Of a stretch of DNA of 64,000 nucleotides, positions 38,161-49,531 are shown one piece after another. The translations under genes and the position numbers were made by a program. Under the pieces are notes generated by a model, which worked only from the letters and a program-made list of their open reading frames with translations, searched no databases and was not told where the DNA came from. Origin of the DNA: Fragum whitleyi (lineage: Eukaryota > Mollusca > Bivalvia > Cardiida > Cardiidae); assembly GCA_948146395.1 (NCBI GenBank), contig OX411544.1:54265933-54329932 (forward strand), given 5' to 3'. Each line of letters starts with the position of its first letter. The first letter of the stretch is position 1.

Positions 38161-40128
38161 TGATTGGTTTGCTACTAGTAATTCAGTCATTTTATCCATT
38201 CGATCATTCGGTCTAACAATCGTAGTAATGCTGTTTTTCTACGGGCACAAGCTCGTCGGCTCTTTCTTTTACATTGACTTGAATTCCACAAAGAAGTTGT
38301 ATTTTACTGTGGGAACAGAAGAAATTGATAGGGTCAATTTCTCCCTTTTTAACAATATGGTCCACCCTATACTCATATCCCACTATTTTTTAATTTCTAC
38401 CCTAGATATATATCAAATTACACTCATGTTGATTTATTGTATGCAAACTGTTCCAAGTTGGCCCAGTCTTAAATATTGTTATCTGTTTATGGGCTTAAGG
38501 ATGGGACAAGGCTTTTATTTTTTTCTTATTTAGATTAATTCATTACAAGACAACAAATGTTTGGAAAGGTCAAAATTGAAAAGGTTTGCAGATTACATAC
38601 AATTTGTGGGCAAATAAGTAAAATTTGTTGCAGAAAGGGTAGATAATATTAGGGAGAAAGTGTTACTTAGCAGCGTCTTCTTCTTTTTCCTATTAGCAAG
38701 GTCATCCCTCAAGATCAAATATACAGCTATATATCTTTAACACAGCAGTGATTTTGGGAGTGACAAGTAAGAAAATATCTGGTAACCATACTAAAGATAA
38801 AGTGAATAATCAAGGTTATATTTAAGAAAATTGACCTCGTGTGTTGTTCCCTCGCCTTCAGTACTATCAGTACTTTGATTTCATTTCAGCTGGTGATATA
38901 CAAGCACTGCTTTGAACACACAAAGCAATTCGTGTTGCACAAAAGTTGATGACGTATACAAGACCTTTTTTGCGCACATGAGCACAAAAAAAGCTACGTA
39001 GTACACATGTTCGGTTTTTGACTCGATTATTTTTTTCCTATGCGATTTCCAGGATACAGGGTTATTTCCTATGGCCTACTAAACCAAGCCAAAAAGTTAA
39101 AGGACAGTCGGACGCACGCATGCACTCACGACAGACACCAGACCACGACAATAGCCCGCTGGACTTCGTCCAGTGGAGCTAAAAATAAGGACAATAGCTT
39201 CGCAGAGCGGCGCAAATACGCTCGATGGGGCTTGTCAGTAACCTTGGCTTGTCAATAACGTGAGCTTGGAAGAAAGCTAAAAATATTGCAAACAGACAGA
39301 CAGCCGACTGGGGCCATAACATAGTATGACCCTTTGAGTGTACAGTCAACTCTCGTTACAACGACCACGTTTGTTTCCAGAAAATATGTCGTTGTAACGA
39401 AAATGTCGTTGTATTGAAAGATCATGAAAAGCTATCAACGCATGCCATCGAAAAAAGTAGCATCTATTTATTCAATTAACCATATGTACTGCATGTACAA
39501 ACACAAGAAACAGTGTTTTCAGTTTAAATCAACCGTAATGTTTGATCCCTATATTGAATAATCAATCTGTTACTTATGTGTCATATTTAAATTTCAATTA
39601 AAATTAAAACTTAATGGTCTAAATTCTCACATTTTTTGTGTAGCAAGCAAGACAGAGTAAGGACTTGCTAACAAATGTAGACGTGATCTTAATAAAGCGT
39701 ATGGAAAGGCTAAGGTCTTAAAGGTTCCAATTAAACATCACAATTGTTACCTTGTCAAAGTTTTTCACACATTTAATGCTTTAAGACTTGTCAATTGTAT
39801 TCAAATTTGAGCTGATATCTTGTGCTCTCAATAATTAAACATCTTGAACAAAAATATTGTCGTTGTATTGAAGAAGATTGTATAGGGAATATGCACTTCC
39901 GTTCCCTGAAAACAAAACAATGTCGGTGTCGGAAAACGAGAATTCCGTTATAATGAATGAAAAATGCACTGTTCAAATCCCTTCCCAACAAATTTATGTA
40001 GGTTAGTGAAAATGTCGTTGTATTGAATGTCGTTAAAACGGGGGTTGGCTGTATATTGAAAATGGTTTTATGCACAACTAAACGCCAAACATTCATTTTG
40101 CAATTTTCAGTTCATTCCAATTTAAAGT
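38161..40128. other. Host intergenic DNA, no gene recognised
   Basis: Only short frames. A dispersed repeat with GTCGTTGTAACGAAAATGTCG-like words (about 39350-39425, echoed in 39850-40045) and AGACAGACAG runs are the main content. Confidence 0.35.
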
Positions 40129-40900
40129 ATGACAAGTTGCTTACAAATGAGATATGGTGAATTTCAATCAATTCAAGGGCAGATAATACAAGAAAGACCC
40201 AAGCTTTTTAAATTTCTGAAGTCTTGCGCTCAACCAAATATCAGGTTACAATGTGGCAAGATTCAGTTCAATCCAATTAAATTTGTACGAGTTGTGCACA
40301 CACTCAAAAAAAATCTGCAATTTTAAGCTATTTAAGTAAAGAGCAGATAAACCAGGAACTACTTTACAAATGAAAAAAAATATTGAGTCCTAAGCACAAA
40401 ATAGAGAACCTACAGAGTCACTATGGCAAGTTTCCTTTCATTTCCATCCAAAATGTAGGAGAACGTGAGCTCACAAGAAATTTTATTTTTCATTCAACTC
40501 AAGGGCAGATAATTCAAGATAAATGAAGAATGACAGGAGCATTTTGAATTTAAAAAGTCTTAGGCACAACTAGACATAATAGAGTAATTGTGTCTAGTAT
40601 CAGCTCATTCCCTTTGAAAGTTAGAAGGGGTTGCATACACAAAAAATTGTGACTTTTGTTAAATTCAAGGGCAGATTATTCAAGATTTCTCAGAAATTAC
40701 TGGAGCGATTTGAATTCCAATGCACAACTAGACATGATAGAGAGTAATTGTGCCAAGTTTCAGCTCATTCCCATTGATAGTTTAGGAGGAGTTGCGCACA
40801 CAAAAAATTGCTAACGACGGACAGACGGACAGACAGACAGGCGGACAGACGACCGCGGCCATAAAATAATACGACCCTTCGGGCGTATAAAAATGATAAC
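40129..40900. repeat. Tandem array of about 160-bp units (TCAAGGGCAGAT)
   Basis: TCAAGGGCAGATAAT recurs at about 40175, 40500 and 40667 with similar intervening text (GCACAACTAGACA, AGCTCATTCC). The array ends in a GACGGACAGACAGACAGG run and GACCCTTCGGGCGTATAAAA. Non-coding satellite-like repeat. Confidence 0.6.
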
Positions 40901-41468
40901 GACTTACATGTAGTGTTGTAAAGCATCGGAAAATTTCAACCTTATCCAATATTCTGTGAAAATTCCTACTAATTCCGCAATATTTCTTTTTCTTATGGAC
41001 TCAAAACACATCATTAAATGAAAAATAACGATATTGTACATTAATAAGTTAATCAAGAATTTGCAGACGTGACTTTGAAACTAGAAAAGATACGCATATC
41101 TGCAAGGTTGACCTTTTAGTTTTGGAAAAGAATTTAGATGTTAAAGAATTTTTTGAAGACGGATCCTAAGTGTGCGCATTTGCCTTAACCTAGCCAAAAA
41201 CCAACTGAACAAGCTGTGTTTGTTAAACAGCTAGGCCCCAGAACTACACTTTATCAGGAACTTCGATTTGATGTACAAATATTTTGTATGTAGGCTTAAA
41301 ATATTAAGGCCGGATCATGCAATAATGATTAATCTGGATATAAACAACTATCACATATAAAGAGGCTGATCAGTCTTAAGAAGTCAAATACTTCCACACT
41401 AAATGTAGAATTTCTTATGTCAGATCATCAAGCCCCCTCCTCTTTTTTGAAAAAGAAAATGTTCAAGG

Positions 41469-43403
41469 TTATGCTGTTCCAATCCCTATCAATATCAAAG
41501 CGTTTCTTTTAGAATCATAACAGATGGTAACAGAACCAAATTTAGAAGTAACACGATGTGATTGGACTTTTTTGTTCATTTTCGAGGTGACAACAACGGA
41601 ATTGAGGATGCTATTGAATATGTAAATATTTCCATCATTGTCACCCGTAATTCCACATGTTCCTTGACTATTGAATATGTCATTATGCTTGCCGGCTTCT
41701 GAAAAAAACTTCAGAACATTTCCGTCTGAAACTATCAGTTCTCCAAGCGCCGGCGAGAATATTGATAATTTTGCATGTGTTTTGGGTAATATCTCAATCG
41801 GAATCACCTTTCGAACGTTACCAGTAAAATGATCACGAATTTCAACACGCACTATTGGTTCTTTTCCAAGTTTTGTTGTTTTTGAAAAATTACCTGCATA
41901 CAAGAACGCAATTTCAAATTCGCCATATGTAGCCATGCAGCTACAATTTTCATTGACGTGAAACTCGTGGTATTTTCGAAAGCCCCTTTTATCAATCTCG
42001 TATTTCCTGACCAATTTTTCCAGGCAAAGAACGGCAACTCTATTGTAATCAATGGCGCATACACTAATGGGATTTGTTTTCAATTTGAGAGTTTCAACCA
42101 CCTGATGGTTATCACTTAGCAAAACAATAGCCCGTTGCCTATCTGCTGTCACCACACAGAAACCAGTCGCTGTAACTGCAGAACTTAGTATATGCGTGTT
42201 ACCAGATATTCCGTTCAGAAGAACTTCTCTCAATATCTTTTTGTTTACCTTAACACCCACTTCCTTTACCTCAGCTTCTAGACTGATTGCAGGAAATTCT
42301 TTATCCATCACGATAGTTGATATCCCTGACTTCAGAGCTACCATTCTTTTACTCTTTTTCATTTGATGTTGATCTTTAATTTCTCTTATTGCTTCTGGCT
42401 TTCCATCAGGCTCTTCGTTTTTTTCACTTGGTGAATCAGGCGTTCCAGGTTCATCGTCCTCTAAATCATGTACACCAGTTGTATCGGGTAGATCGTCTGC
42501 GACACAATCACTGCTTTTTAAAATAGATCCATGTTTGGCTATTGTGGTCTCCATTACGATATTGACTTCTTTTCCAATATTTGAGAGGGTTTCAATAATA
42601 CCGCCGATTTGACATTCCAGGGTATCTTCAAACTTATAGTGATTACATTTATCAAGATTGAATTTGTCTATGTTAGCATTGTAAATTTTGTCAGCTGCTA
42701 CAAACAGGTGATTAGGTGTCCCATGTTCCAATACGATATTCAAAAATGATTCAGTTTCCCTTTGAGTTTCGCGAAACGCTTCTTCAGTCAACAGCTCTTT
42801 TTGGAGAATATCGATAGTCCTTTGAGCTTCTAAATTAAAATGTGATGTTTTATTTTTTAGTTGTGTCTTGGCACTTTCTAAGCTCTCGACTAGCTTTTGC
42901 CTCTGTTCTAGAATTCGGGCTTTATCTTTGTTGAGATGCAAAATCCTGTCTTGAAGTTTATTTTGAATTACTCTACTCTTGTGATGCTTTCTTTCTGAAA
43001 TATAGTTTCTAATTTTATCTCTTTCCAGTTCTATGTTTTCTTTTGAGATATCTGTAAGAATAAGCTTTTGGCACTTTGTGTGTAAACTTCTTTCACATTT
43101 TACACATATATATTGATCATGGTCCAGACATTTGAACTGGACATCTAAAACTGTATGGTTTGAACACCTCGATATCATCAGCATTTTTTCAAATGGCTTT
43201 TTATTAATTGGCATTGTTTCTTTGGCAAACACTTTGTGCTGGCGCGATGCTTTAATTTTCTTGTGATGAATAAGACAATTTGCACAAAGATATTCGATAC
43301 AATCGACACAAAAGGCCTCGGCATCAACAGTAGAGTCATCAAAAGCACAGGGATCGCATTTGATTGTACTTTCTTGTGGATCGGATATTTGTGCAGTCGA
43401 CAT
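41469..43403 (-). CDS. RING-less TRIM-like protein (two B-boxes, coiled coil, C-terminal beta-rich domain)
   Basis: Numbered from the ATG at 43403, the protein is 644 aa. B-box 1 is about 16-65 (CDPC...FCVDCIEYLCANCLIHH); B-box 2 is about 76-115 (CSNHTVLDVQFKCLDHDQYI...CVKCERSLHTKC). A long coiled coil follows to about residue 215, then an acidic linker and a C-terminal half with repeated beta-strand blades like the NHL or propeller-type ends of invertebrate TRIM proteins. No RING precedes the B-boxes, so intrinsic E3 ligase activity is not expected; such proteins are heavily expanded in bivalves and often linked to immunity. I chose the ATG at 43403 because a splice acceptor (TTATCAATTCCAG) lies 12 nt upstream and the longer frame has no ATG. 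Confidence 0.85.
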   Translation of the reverse strand: MSTAQISDPQESTIKCDPCAFDDSTVDAEAFCVDCIEYLCANCLIHHKKIKASRQHKVFAKETMPINKKPFEKMLMISRCSNHTVLDVQFKCLDHDQYICVKCERSLHTKCQKLILTDISKENIELERDKIRNYISERKHHKSRVIQNKLQDRILHLNKDKARILEQRQKLVESLESAKTQLKNKTSHFNLEAQRTIDILQKELLTEEAFRETQRETESFLNIVLEHGTPNHLFVAADKIYNANIDKFNLDKCNHYKFEDTLECQIGGIIETLSNIGKEVNIVMETTIAKHGSILKSSDCVADDLPDTTGVHDLEDDEPGTPDSPSEKNEEPDGKPEAIREIKDQHQMKKSKRMVALKSGISTIVMDKEFPAISLEAEVKEVGVKVNKKILREVLLNGISGNTHILSSAVTATGFCVVTADRQRAIVLLSDNHQVVETLKLKTNPISVCAIDYNRVAVLCLEKLVRKYEIDKRGFRKYHEFHVNENCSCMATYGEFEIAFLYAGNFSKTTKLGKEPIVRVEIRDHFTGNVRKVIPIEILPKTHAKLSIFSPALGELIVSDGNVLKFFSEAGKHNDIFNSQGTCGITGDNDGNIYIFNSILNSVVVTSKMNKKVQSHRVTSKFGSVTICYDSKRNALILIGIGTA

Positions 43404-43481
43404 GATATCGTCCTTCTGGAATTGATAACAAGAGAATTGAGTGCGTATGCCAATGCTCAGCTGTAGATGCTGGTATTGCAA

Positions 43482-45120
43482 GAAAATCTAAGTAAAACAG
43501 TGTGCATAATTCTTACAATATTTGTTCTTCGAGAGTTATTCTGTTGATAGTCTGACTAGTTTCTATTGTGATCGCACATACAAAGTCCCAATAAAATATA
43601 TTTAATACCAGATATTTGACAAAGGCTAAAGTATGTTACGCCTACGCTCAAGCCCACTCAAACACAAATGAGGTCAAGGTAAAACTAAGGTAATAGCTTG
43701 GCCGTTTTTCCAAAATATTGAAGCTAAAATAGAAATGGAAGGCAAAACATTCTCCCAATTTCTAAAATTGTAACATTGTGGACAAATACACCCTTAATTT
43801 GGAAATGAATTAGTGTTGGGATATTCTGCGTAAAAAGAAAAGTTAGACAGACGCATTTCATTATTCTTAAGAAACAGTTGTTTCAAGCTTTAAGGCCTCC
43901 AAACAGAATCGGAGATAACACCATCTTGTTGTACTGAGCCGGGATTTACTCACAACTTTGAGTTGGAATTAATGTTTAATTTCTATGCAGACAGATATCA
44001 ACCTGGATGTATCAATGGAGTATAACGTTTTCCTTGATTGATTCTGATTACCAAGACTCAAAGCTCAGAACATTTATATGGGGCATTGCCTAACAAGAAT
44101 CTGGCCAGTGACACCATCTAATCATTTAGCATGAAAAATGAAGAAGGCAGCCAGATATATCTTACGAGGGTCCATCAATAATTTTGTGAATTATTTTCAC
44201 GAGTTCAATATGCGTAAACACATGAAAACATAATTGGCTTTGATTTAACAACAAACCTTTCTCGATGTGTAAGACGCACACTTACCCTTTGTCGTCATGT
44301 ATCATGACGTCATACCTGTTTGATGAAGTCACGTAAAGTTAACGGTATACGCCAGATATGCTAGGAGCAGGTCACGTGATGCCCTATAGCACGTGCCTCT
44401 ATCAAGGGACGAGTGATGAAATAAAAGCAAAAGAGTCAGAAAATGCTACTTTAGTCAAAGTAAGAAGTCTTTAAGATCCCAGATAACCAACATGCGTTTT
44501 ACAGAAAGGGTTCACGAAGTTATCGACTCGTAAAATATAAATTAAAAAAAAATGAGCATAAGCTTGTTAAAAATAATTGTTTTCTTCGATTATCTTTACC
44601 TTAATTCTTGTCTCTAAGGTACTTATTAGAGCTCAAAAAAAAAAAAAAAAAAAAAAAAAAATTACCAGCATCAAAATTTGTATTAAGAGTTTTAAATAAT
44701 CAAGGTGTCAGCAAATGTAGAATTCTATCTCATTAAGCAGTGTAAAAAGCCCAGTAATGACAAGATGAAACCTCCGAATTATTTCAAACTTTCGTGATTT
44801 GTAGCTAGAATCATTCATCGACGACGATACCTGGGTGTCAAAATATAGCACTAAATACATGCATTCTCTGATTCGTCGGAAAGATAACGATAAATGATTG
44901 TTTGGTTTTTTTTAAAACGACTGGAACTTTCTGATTGAAGAAACGATGCTTGCTTGACATTGGCTTAAACGAGTAGTCTGGAGGTTATCAACAATTTTCA
45001 CTCAAATTATTGAAAATCGTTCATTACATGTTGAGCGGGATATTTTTTAATTGCTCAAACGAAAGGCGAATCCTTCAACTTGAATTGTTATGTATTACAC
45101 ATCTTCAATTTCAAGTATGT
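43482..45120. other. Host DNA upstream of the TRIM-like gene
   Basis: Probably contains 5'-UTR exon(s) and promoter of the TRIM-like gene, but none can be fixed. An A-tract at 44636-44660 and partial repeats are present. No other coding feature was seen. Confidence 0.35.
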
Positions 45121-45173
45121 GATCAAAGGTCAATTTTGTCTATACAGTGTATAGACAAAATTGACCTTTGATC
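45121..45173. repeat. Perfect 26-bp-stem hairpin, family B
   Basis: GATCAAAGGTCAATTTTGTC plus TATACA, one central base, then the exact complement. Related imperfect copies lie at about 52190-52245 and 52880-52935. Confidence 0.8.
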
Positions 45174-45685
45174 ATTCGCTAAAACTTGTGGATCTATATA
45201 CCATGACCCGTAACAATGTACGAACCCGCCACAATACAAGAACTCAATACATGAACGAATCCATTCAAGCCTAATCTGCAGAAACACTTCTGTAAATAAT
45301 AAAAAAATAAATATAATAATATTTATACTTATAATAATTTATACACATGTATATCCACTTTAACAGTAATACGTGATCGATGGTGTCAAAAATATTGATC
45401 AGGTTTAAAATACTAATCTAGTAATTAGTAATAATTTTGATCTTGCTATATAATATCATACCTGTTTTAAAAAATCCTTTACAAAGTCAGTAGGCGTGAA
45501 TAGAAACCCGATCACTGGCATATTACGTTACCAGTACGTGTACACCTATAAACACTAACATAAGTATTATGTTTGAGTAAAGTTAAGCATACTTAATAAT
45601 GAGCTGCATGCTCATGATATGCCAATCGGTAAAACAGTTGCTCGTTAACTTCTCCAAAACAGTTGCTATGTTTAGAATAACAATA

Positions 45686-45822
45686 CAGCCCTGTGTTCAG
45701 GATGTAAAAGTGTTTCGCGAGCGCTTTGAGATGATACCCCGCTTTGCACGTGCACATACGTGCAAAGCGAAGTATCATTTCGAAAGCGCTTTGCTAACGT
45801 TTTCATCCTGAACGCAGGGCTG
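45686..45822. repeat. Fold-back element, family A copy 2
   Basis: Second copy of 22255-22389, with ends CAGCCCTGTGTTCAGGATG / CATCCTGAACGCAGGGCTG and an internal GCTTTGCACGTGC/ACGTGCAAAGC stem. Confidence 0.8.
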
Positions 45823-45837
45823 GTCTACCTCCAAGCT

Positions 45838-45910
45838 TAGGAATCCTCGGTTAACACTGTTAAAGTTCAATACCTCCGAACTGTTGCGGAACTATTACGG
45901 TTCCACTACC
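45838..45910. repeat. Half copy of fold-back family E
   Basis: One arm only, ending GGAACTATTACGGTTCCACTACC-like sequence as in 1107-1263 and 32517-32670. It directly abuts the family A copy. Confidence 0.55.
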
Positions 45911-45970
45911 TTAATATTCGATAACTTTCACATTCAATATGTACTCAACCACAAACACCTTGGTCTAACA

Positions 45971-46136
45971 TTATAGGGATGAGTGTCTTTTTCACTGCGT
46001 TTATTGGGGTATAAAGTGCAATTGCCTTAGCACATGGCAAATAACGCCCGTAGGGCGTTATGATTAAGCCATGTGCTAAGGCAATTGCACTTTATACCCC
46101 AATAAACGTAGTGAAAAAGACACTCGTCCCTTATAA
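45971..46136. repeat. 166-bp long near-perfect palindrome
   Basis: Arms of about 75 bp from TTATAGGGATGAGTGTC to GACACTCGTCCCTTATAA, with a nested TAACGCCCGTAGGGCGTTA at the centre. One of the strongest hairpins in the window; no coding content. Confidence 0.85.
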
Positions 46137-49100
46137 TTGCAATCATCTAGATCGAAGAAACTATTAAAATACTCAGCCCAACGTTAAAGCTTCAAGTCTA
46201 CTTTCTGTGCGTATAAATTACACGATCTATTTTAAGATCGTGTATTGGTTTATCTCGCTATCGAAGTGAAATGTCATATAGTAAAACAAATGATACACAA
46301 ATGAAAGACAACATCAAAATTCGTAGAGATACTTATGACAAATAAGCTTGTTTCTGTCAGGTTAGTCTGTATTTTTGAACGAAAACGGCGTGGTCGGTCT
46401 TTGCTGAGAGGGTTGCTTGAAGGTCTTCGTCGACTCGCTGTTTTCTAAGTTTAGGTCGGCTCAGTATCAGAACTGCATGCCTGTTATCGTAAATTCTTTC
46501 GAAAATATATTAATTCATAATAGATTGAATAGCAATGATGCGTTGATGATCGGGAACTAGGTTAATTCGAGTTCCTACAACACAAGACTTGCAGATCGAA
46601 TTTCGGGGGGTTCCCGAAAGACCTATTGCATTTTATACAGAAATAAAGTGCAATGGATTTCCCCACGTGATGCGATTTAAACCAATCAGAGTTCTTTATT
46701 TTATTGGATTGCAATTATTCAGTATTAATAACAAGTGTCATTCTTTGAGGATTTTATTAACTTCTCTTACACTGCATCAAAAATACTTGGAATAATGAAA
46801 CATAATTCTTTTATTTTACAATGATAAAGAGTGTATCCGCGATTGTATGGCATTTTGAACATGTATAAAAAGAGAAACATGTTTCGTGTTACATGCACTT
46901 TTTTTTCTTTTCTTTCTTTCTTTTTTTTTTAATTAAACCGGAACAAATTTTATTCATAGCCTGGATATAAGAACTTTGTGTCTATAAAATAGAACTATTC
47001 AAAAGCTTTAAGATAGTGTACAAATATGTGCTGGTTTAGGATTTAAAGCAATCTTATTTCAAATTTAAACAAAAATATAAGTGATTTTCATAGAATAGCC
47101 CCACGTTACTGCGACGTCTCAAATACGTAGATACCTACGCAGGTATGGCCGCCCGTCCGTCAAAACGTTACGATCTTGTGAGCGCAACTCCGCCTCCATT
47201 TATGGACCGATTTAGACGAAACTTCCACAAACAGTTCCTAGTCACCTGACCCTGCGCATATTGTCACCGTTTGGTGCATTTCAGCACGTCGTGGAAAAAG
47301 GAGCCTTCTCGTAAAAATTATTGTGAACGCAACTCGTCCTCCGTTAATGGATCGATTTTATGAAAATTTCTAAAGTTGTTCCGTTCCTAGTCACCTGACG
47401 TTGCGCATATTGTCGCGGTTTGGTGAATTTCGGCCGCGTCATGGAAAATGGGACTTCTTATCTTACCTCCTCCGTATATGGACCGATTTGGATAAAATAT
47501 ATAGAGACAACATACTATGTTTAAACTGTAAACTGATAAATCTTTCTGTTCGAACTAAAATTAAGGATTTTATCAATTGATATTGGTTAATCAAAGTGCT
47601 TTTGATAAGAGCGTGACACTGTTAACTGTCAATTAAACCCTATCACACTTGCCTTTTTTTGATTTTGATTTAAATGACTTTAATGTTCTTTATAACAGTT
47701 ATCTGATTTATGCAATCTCATTTCACTTTTTTTCATTCTTTTCTCTTGGTGCACCATCAAAACCTTTGAATTAAATCAGGAGAGTCAAAAACACAAAAAA
47801 GTAGCATGATTCCTTTTTTTTTTAGGGGGGGGGGGGGGGGGGCTAATGATGCAATCCCTGTTTTCCGCTTTCCTGTATTATCTTTGTCATAACATAACAT
47901 AACATAACATAAGTTTTATTCATATGACTTGAACGAAATCGTTCATCGTCAAAATATATAGATTTACATACATGTGACAATGGCGGAAATGCTGCATATA
48001 TATAACTAGAATGAAATGCATTTAAAGTAGTCAAGTTATTTCAATTAACAATTAACAGAAGAAAATGAATGTTGTGGATTAAAGGGATTAATGAAAACAG
48101 TATCCTATATTCGGTAAGTTTAAAATATTGGAGCCTTATGCTCAATATCATGATGTATTCGAAGAAGGATAACTCTACCATAACATATGGTAGCGGTATC
48201 CATCATCCAACACATCCTCCATGTTGAAGAGACAGCCATATTTCACACAAGGTGAACAACAAGATGCATTTATTATATTTGTATGGGTCAATGAAATATT
48301 ATAGCGTTAACTTAGTCGATTATGATACATGTATTTATTAGCTTTTTTAATATGAAAGCAGTTTATAAAAGTATAAAAGTTACATGTGTCTCACTGCCTT
48401 TTATCTACGCTTTGTATGGTTATTTAGAGAGAAAGTAATTAAATAAAAAACGTAGAATAAAGGAAAGTGCAGTATCAAGCCTTGAGTCTCATGTCTTGAG
48501 AACTAGGCCTGTGGGTTTGACCTGCTCATTAAAACCTTGGCGAAACGAAAGTCAAGGTTTTAAGCGTGTCGACCCCACGGGAAAGGATACGTATATGGTC
48601 GGTTGGAGACTAAATGTCGCAAACACAACCCAGATGGTGTTGCGCCTGCGACACCACGCCCCATCGATCATAAACAGTCTGAAATAGATCTGCTGTCTTA
48701 AAACAACAACACAATCAACCAATTCTATTTGTCAATATTTATCAAAAGGCGTACTTGATATCTATGTAAAGGATTTTAATTATATAAACAGTTTGTAAGA
48801 GGTCAGAAACCACCGTAAGCTTTGACCCGTGCTATATCCTGTTATTCACGTGCAAAATAAGATCTCTCGTTTTCATTGTGCTTAGTTATGACTCTAATAT
48901 GATTCCGTCTTACATTTTATCTCAATGTAAGATGGGATTAAATACATTCACATATTATTTTCGGAAATAATTATAAGTAATTTGTGCATATTGGATTAAT
49001 TAAAAAGGTGATAAATAATTTCTATGTGATATAAAATATATTTTGAGCATGTCGACAGATAAAGGATAACAAATCCATGGGTAAGTAATGTCTAATTATC

Positions 49101-49531
49101 TCATTTAACAGTAAAAGTTAACTGCGAAGGTTGTCCAAGTGCAGACCGGGATGTACGGTTACCTGCACCGGTTTGCTCCTGGTCAACTCTCTTTGCCGGG
49201 TGTATTTCGAATAGCAACAATTTTTATATCTCTTCGTACAGTTATCTGCACGCATCTGTCTGTCCCCAGGAACACCCCAGCTAGGGCCTAATACTAGACT
49301 GTAGGTGCGGTGGTATTGGGGGCAGCCGTCAAGGAAGAGTCAGCTGACACAAGAAATGTCAGAATAATAACCTCAGTTTAAGACAACAGGAATAATTTTG
49401 AAATTATAGTTGATTGTTGATCGGCGTCAAAAACATTGTAACTACAAATGGTAACACATGAGATAACACTGTTACTACAGAAATTTTACAATGGTTCCGC
49501 TGACCTTCAGCGTGAATGATTTCTGAATGGA
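46137..49531. other. Host intergenic DNA with tandem units at 47140-47510
   Basis: Two to three degenerate units of about 165 bp (GTGAGCGCAACTCCGCCTCC, GGACCGATTT, TCCTAGTCACCTGAC) occupy 47140-47510. There is also a run of about 18 G at about 47825-47842 and an (ACATA)n tract at about 47890-47911. No gene was recognised. Confidence 0.4.

Noticed and set aside
47825..47842. G-run as a functional G-quadruplex
   Set aside because: A single homopolymer after a T-run is more likely slippage or assembly noise; nothing nearby needs it.
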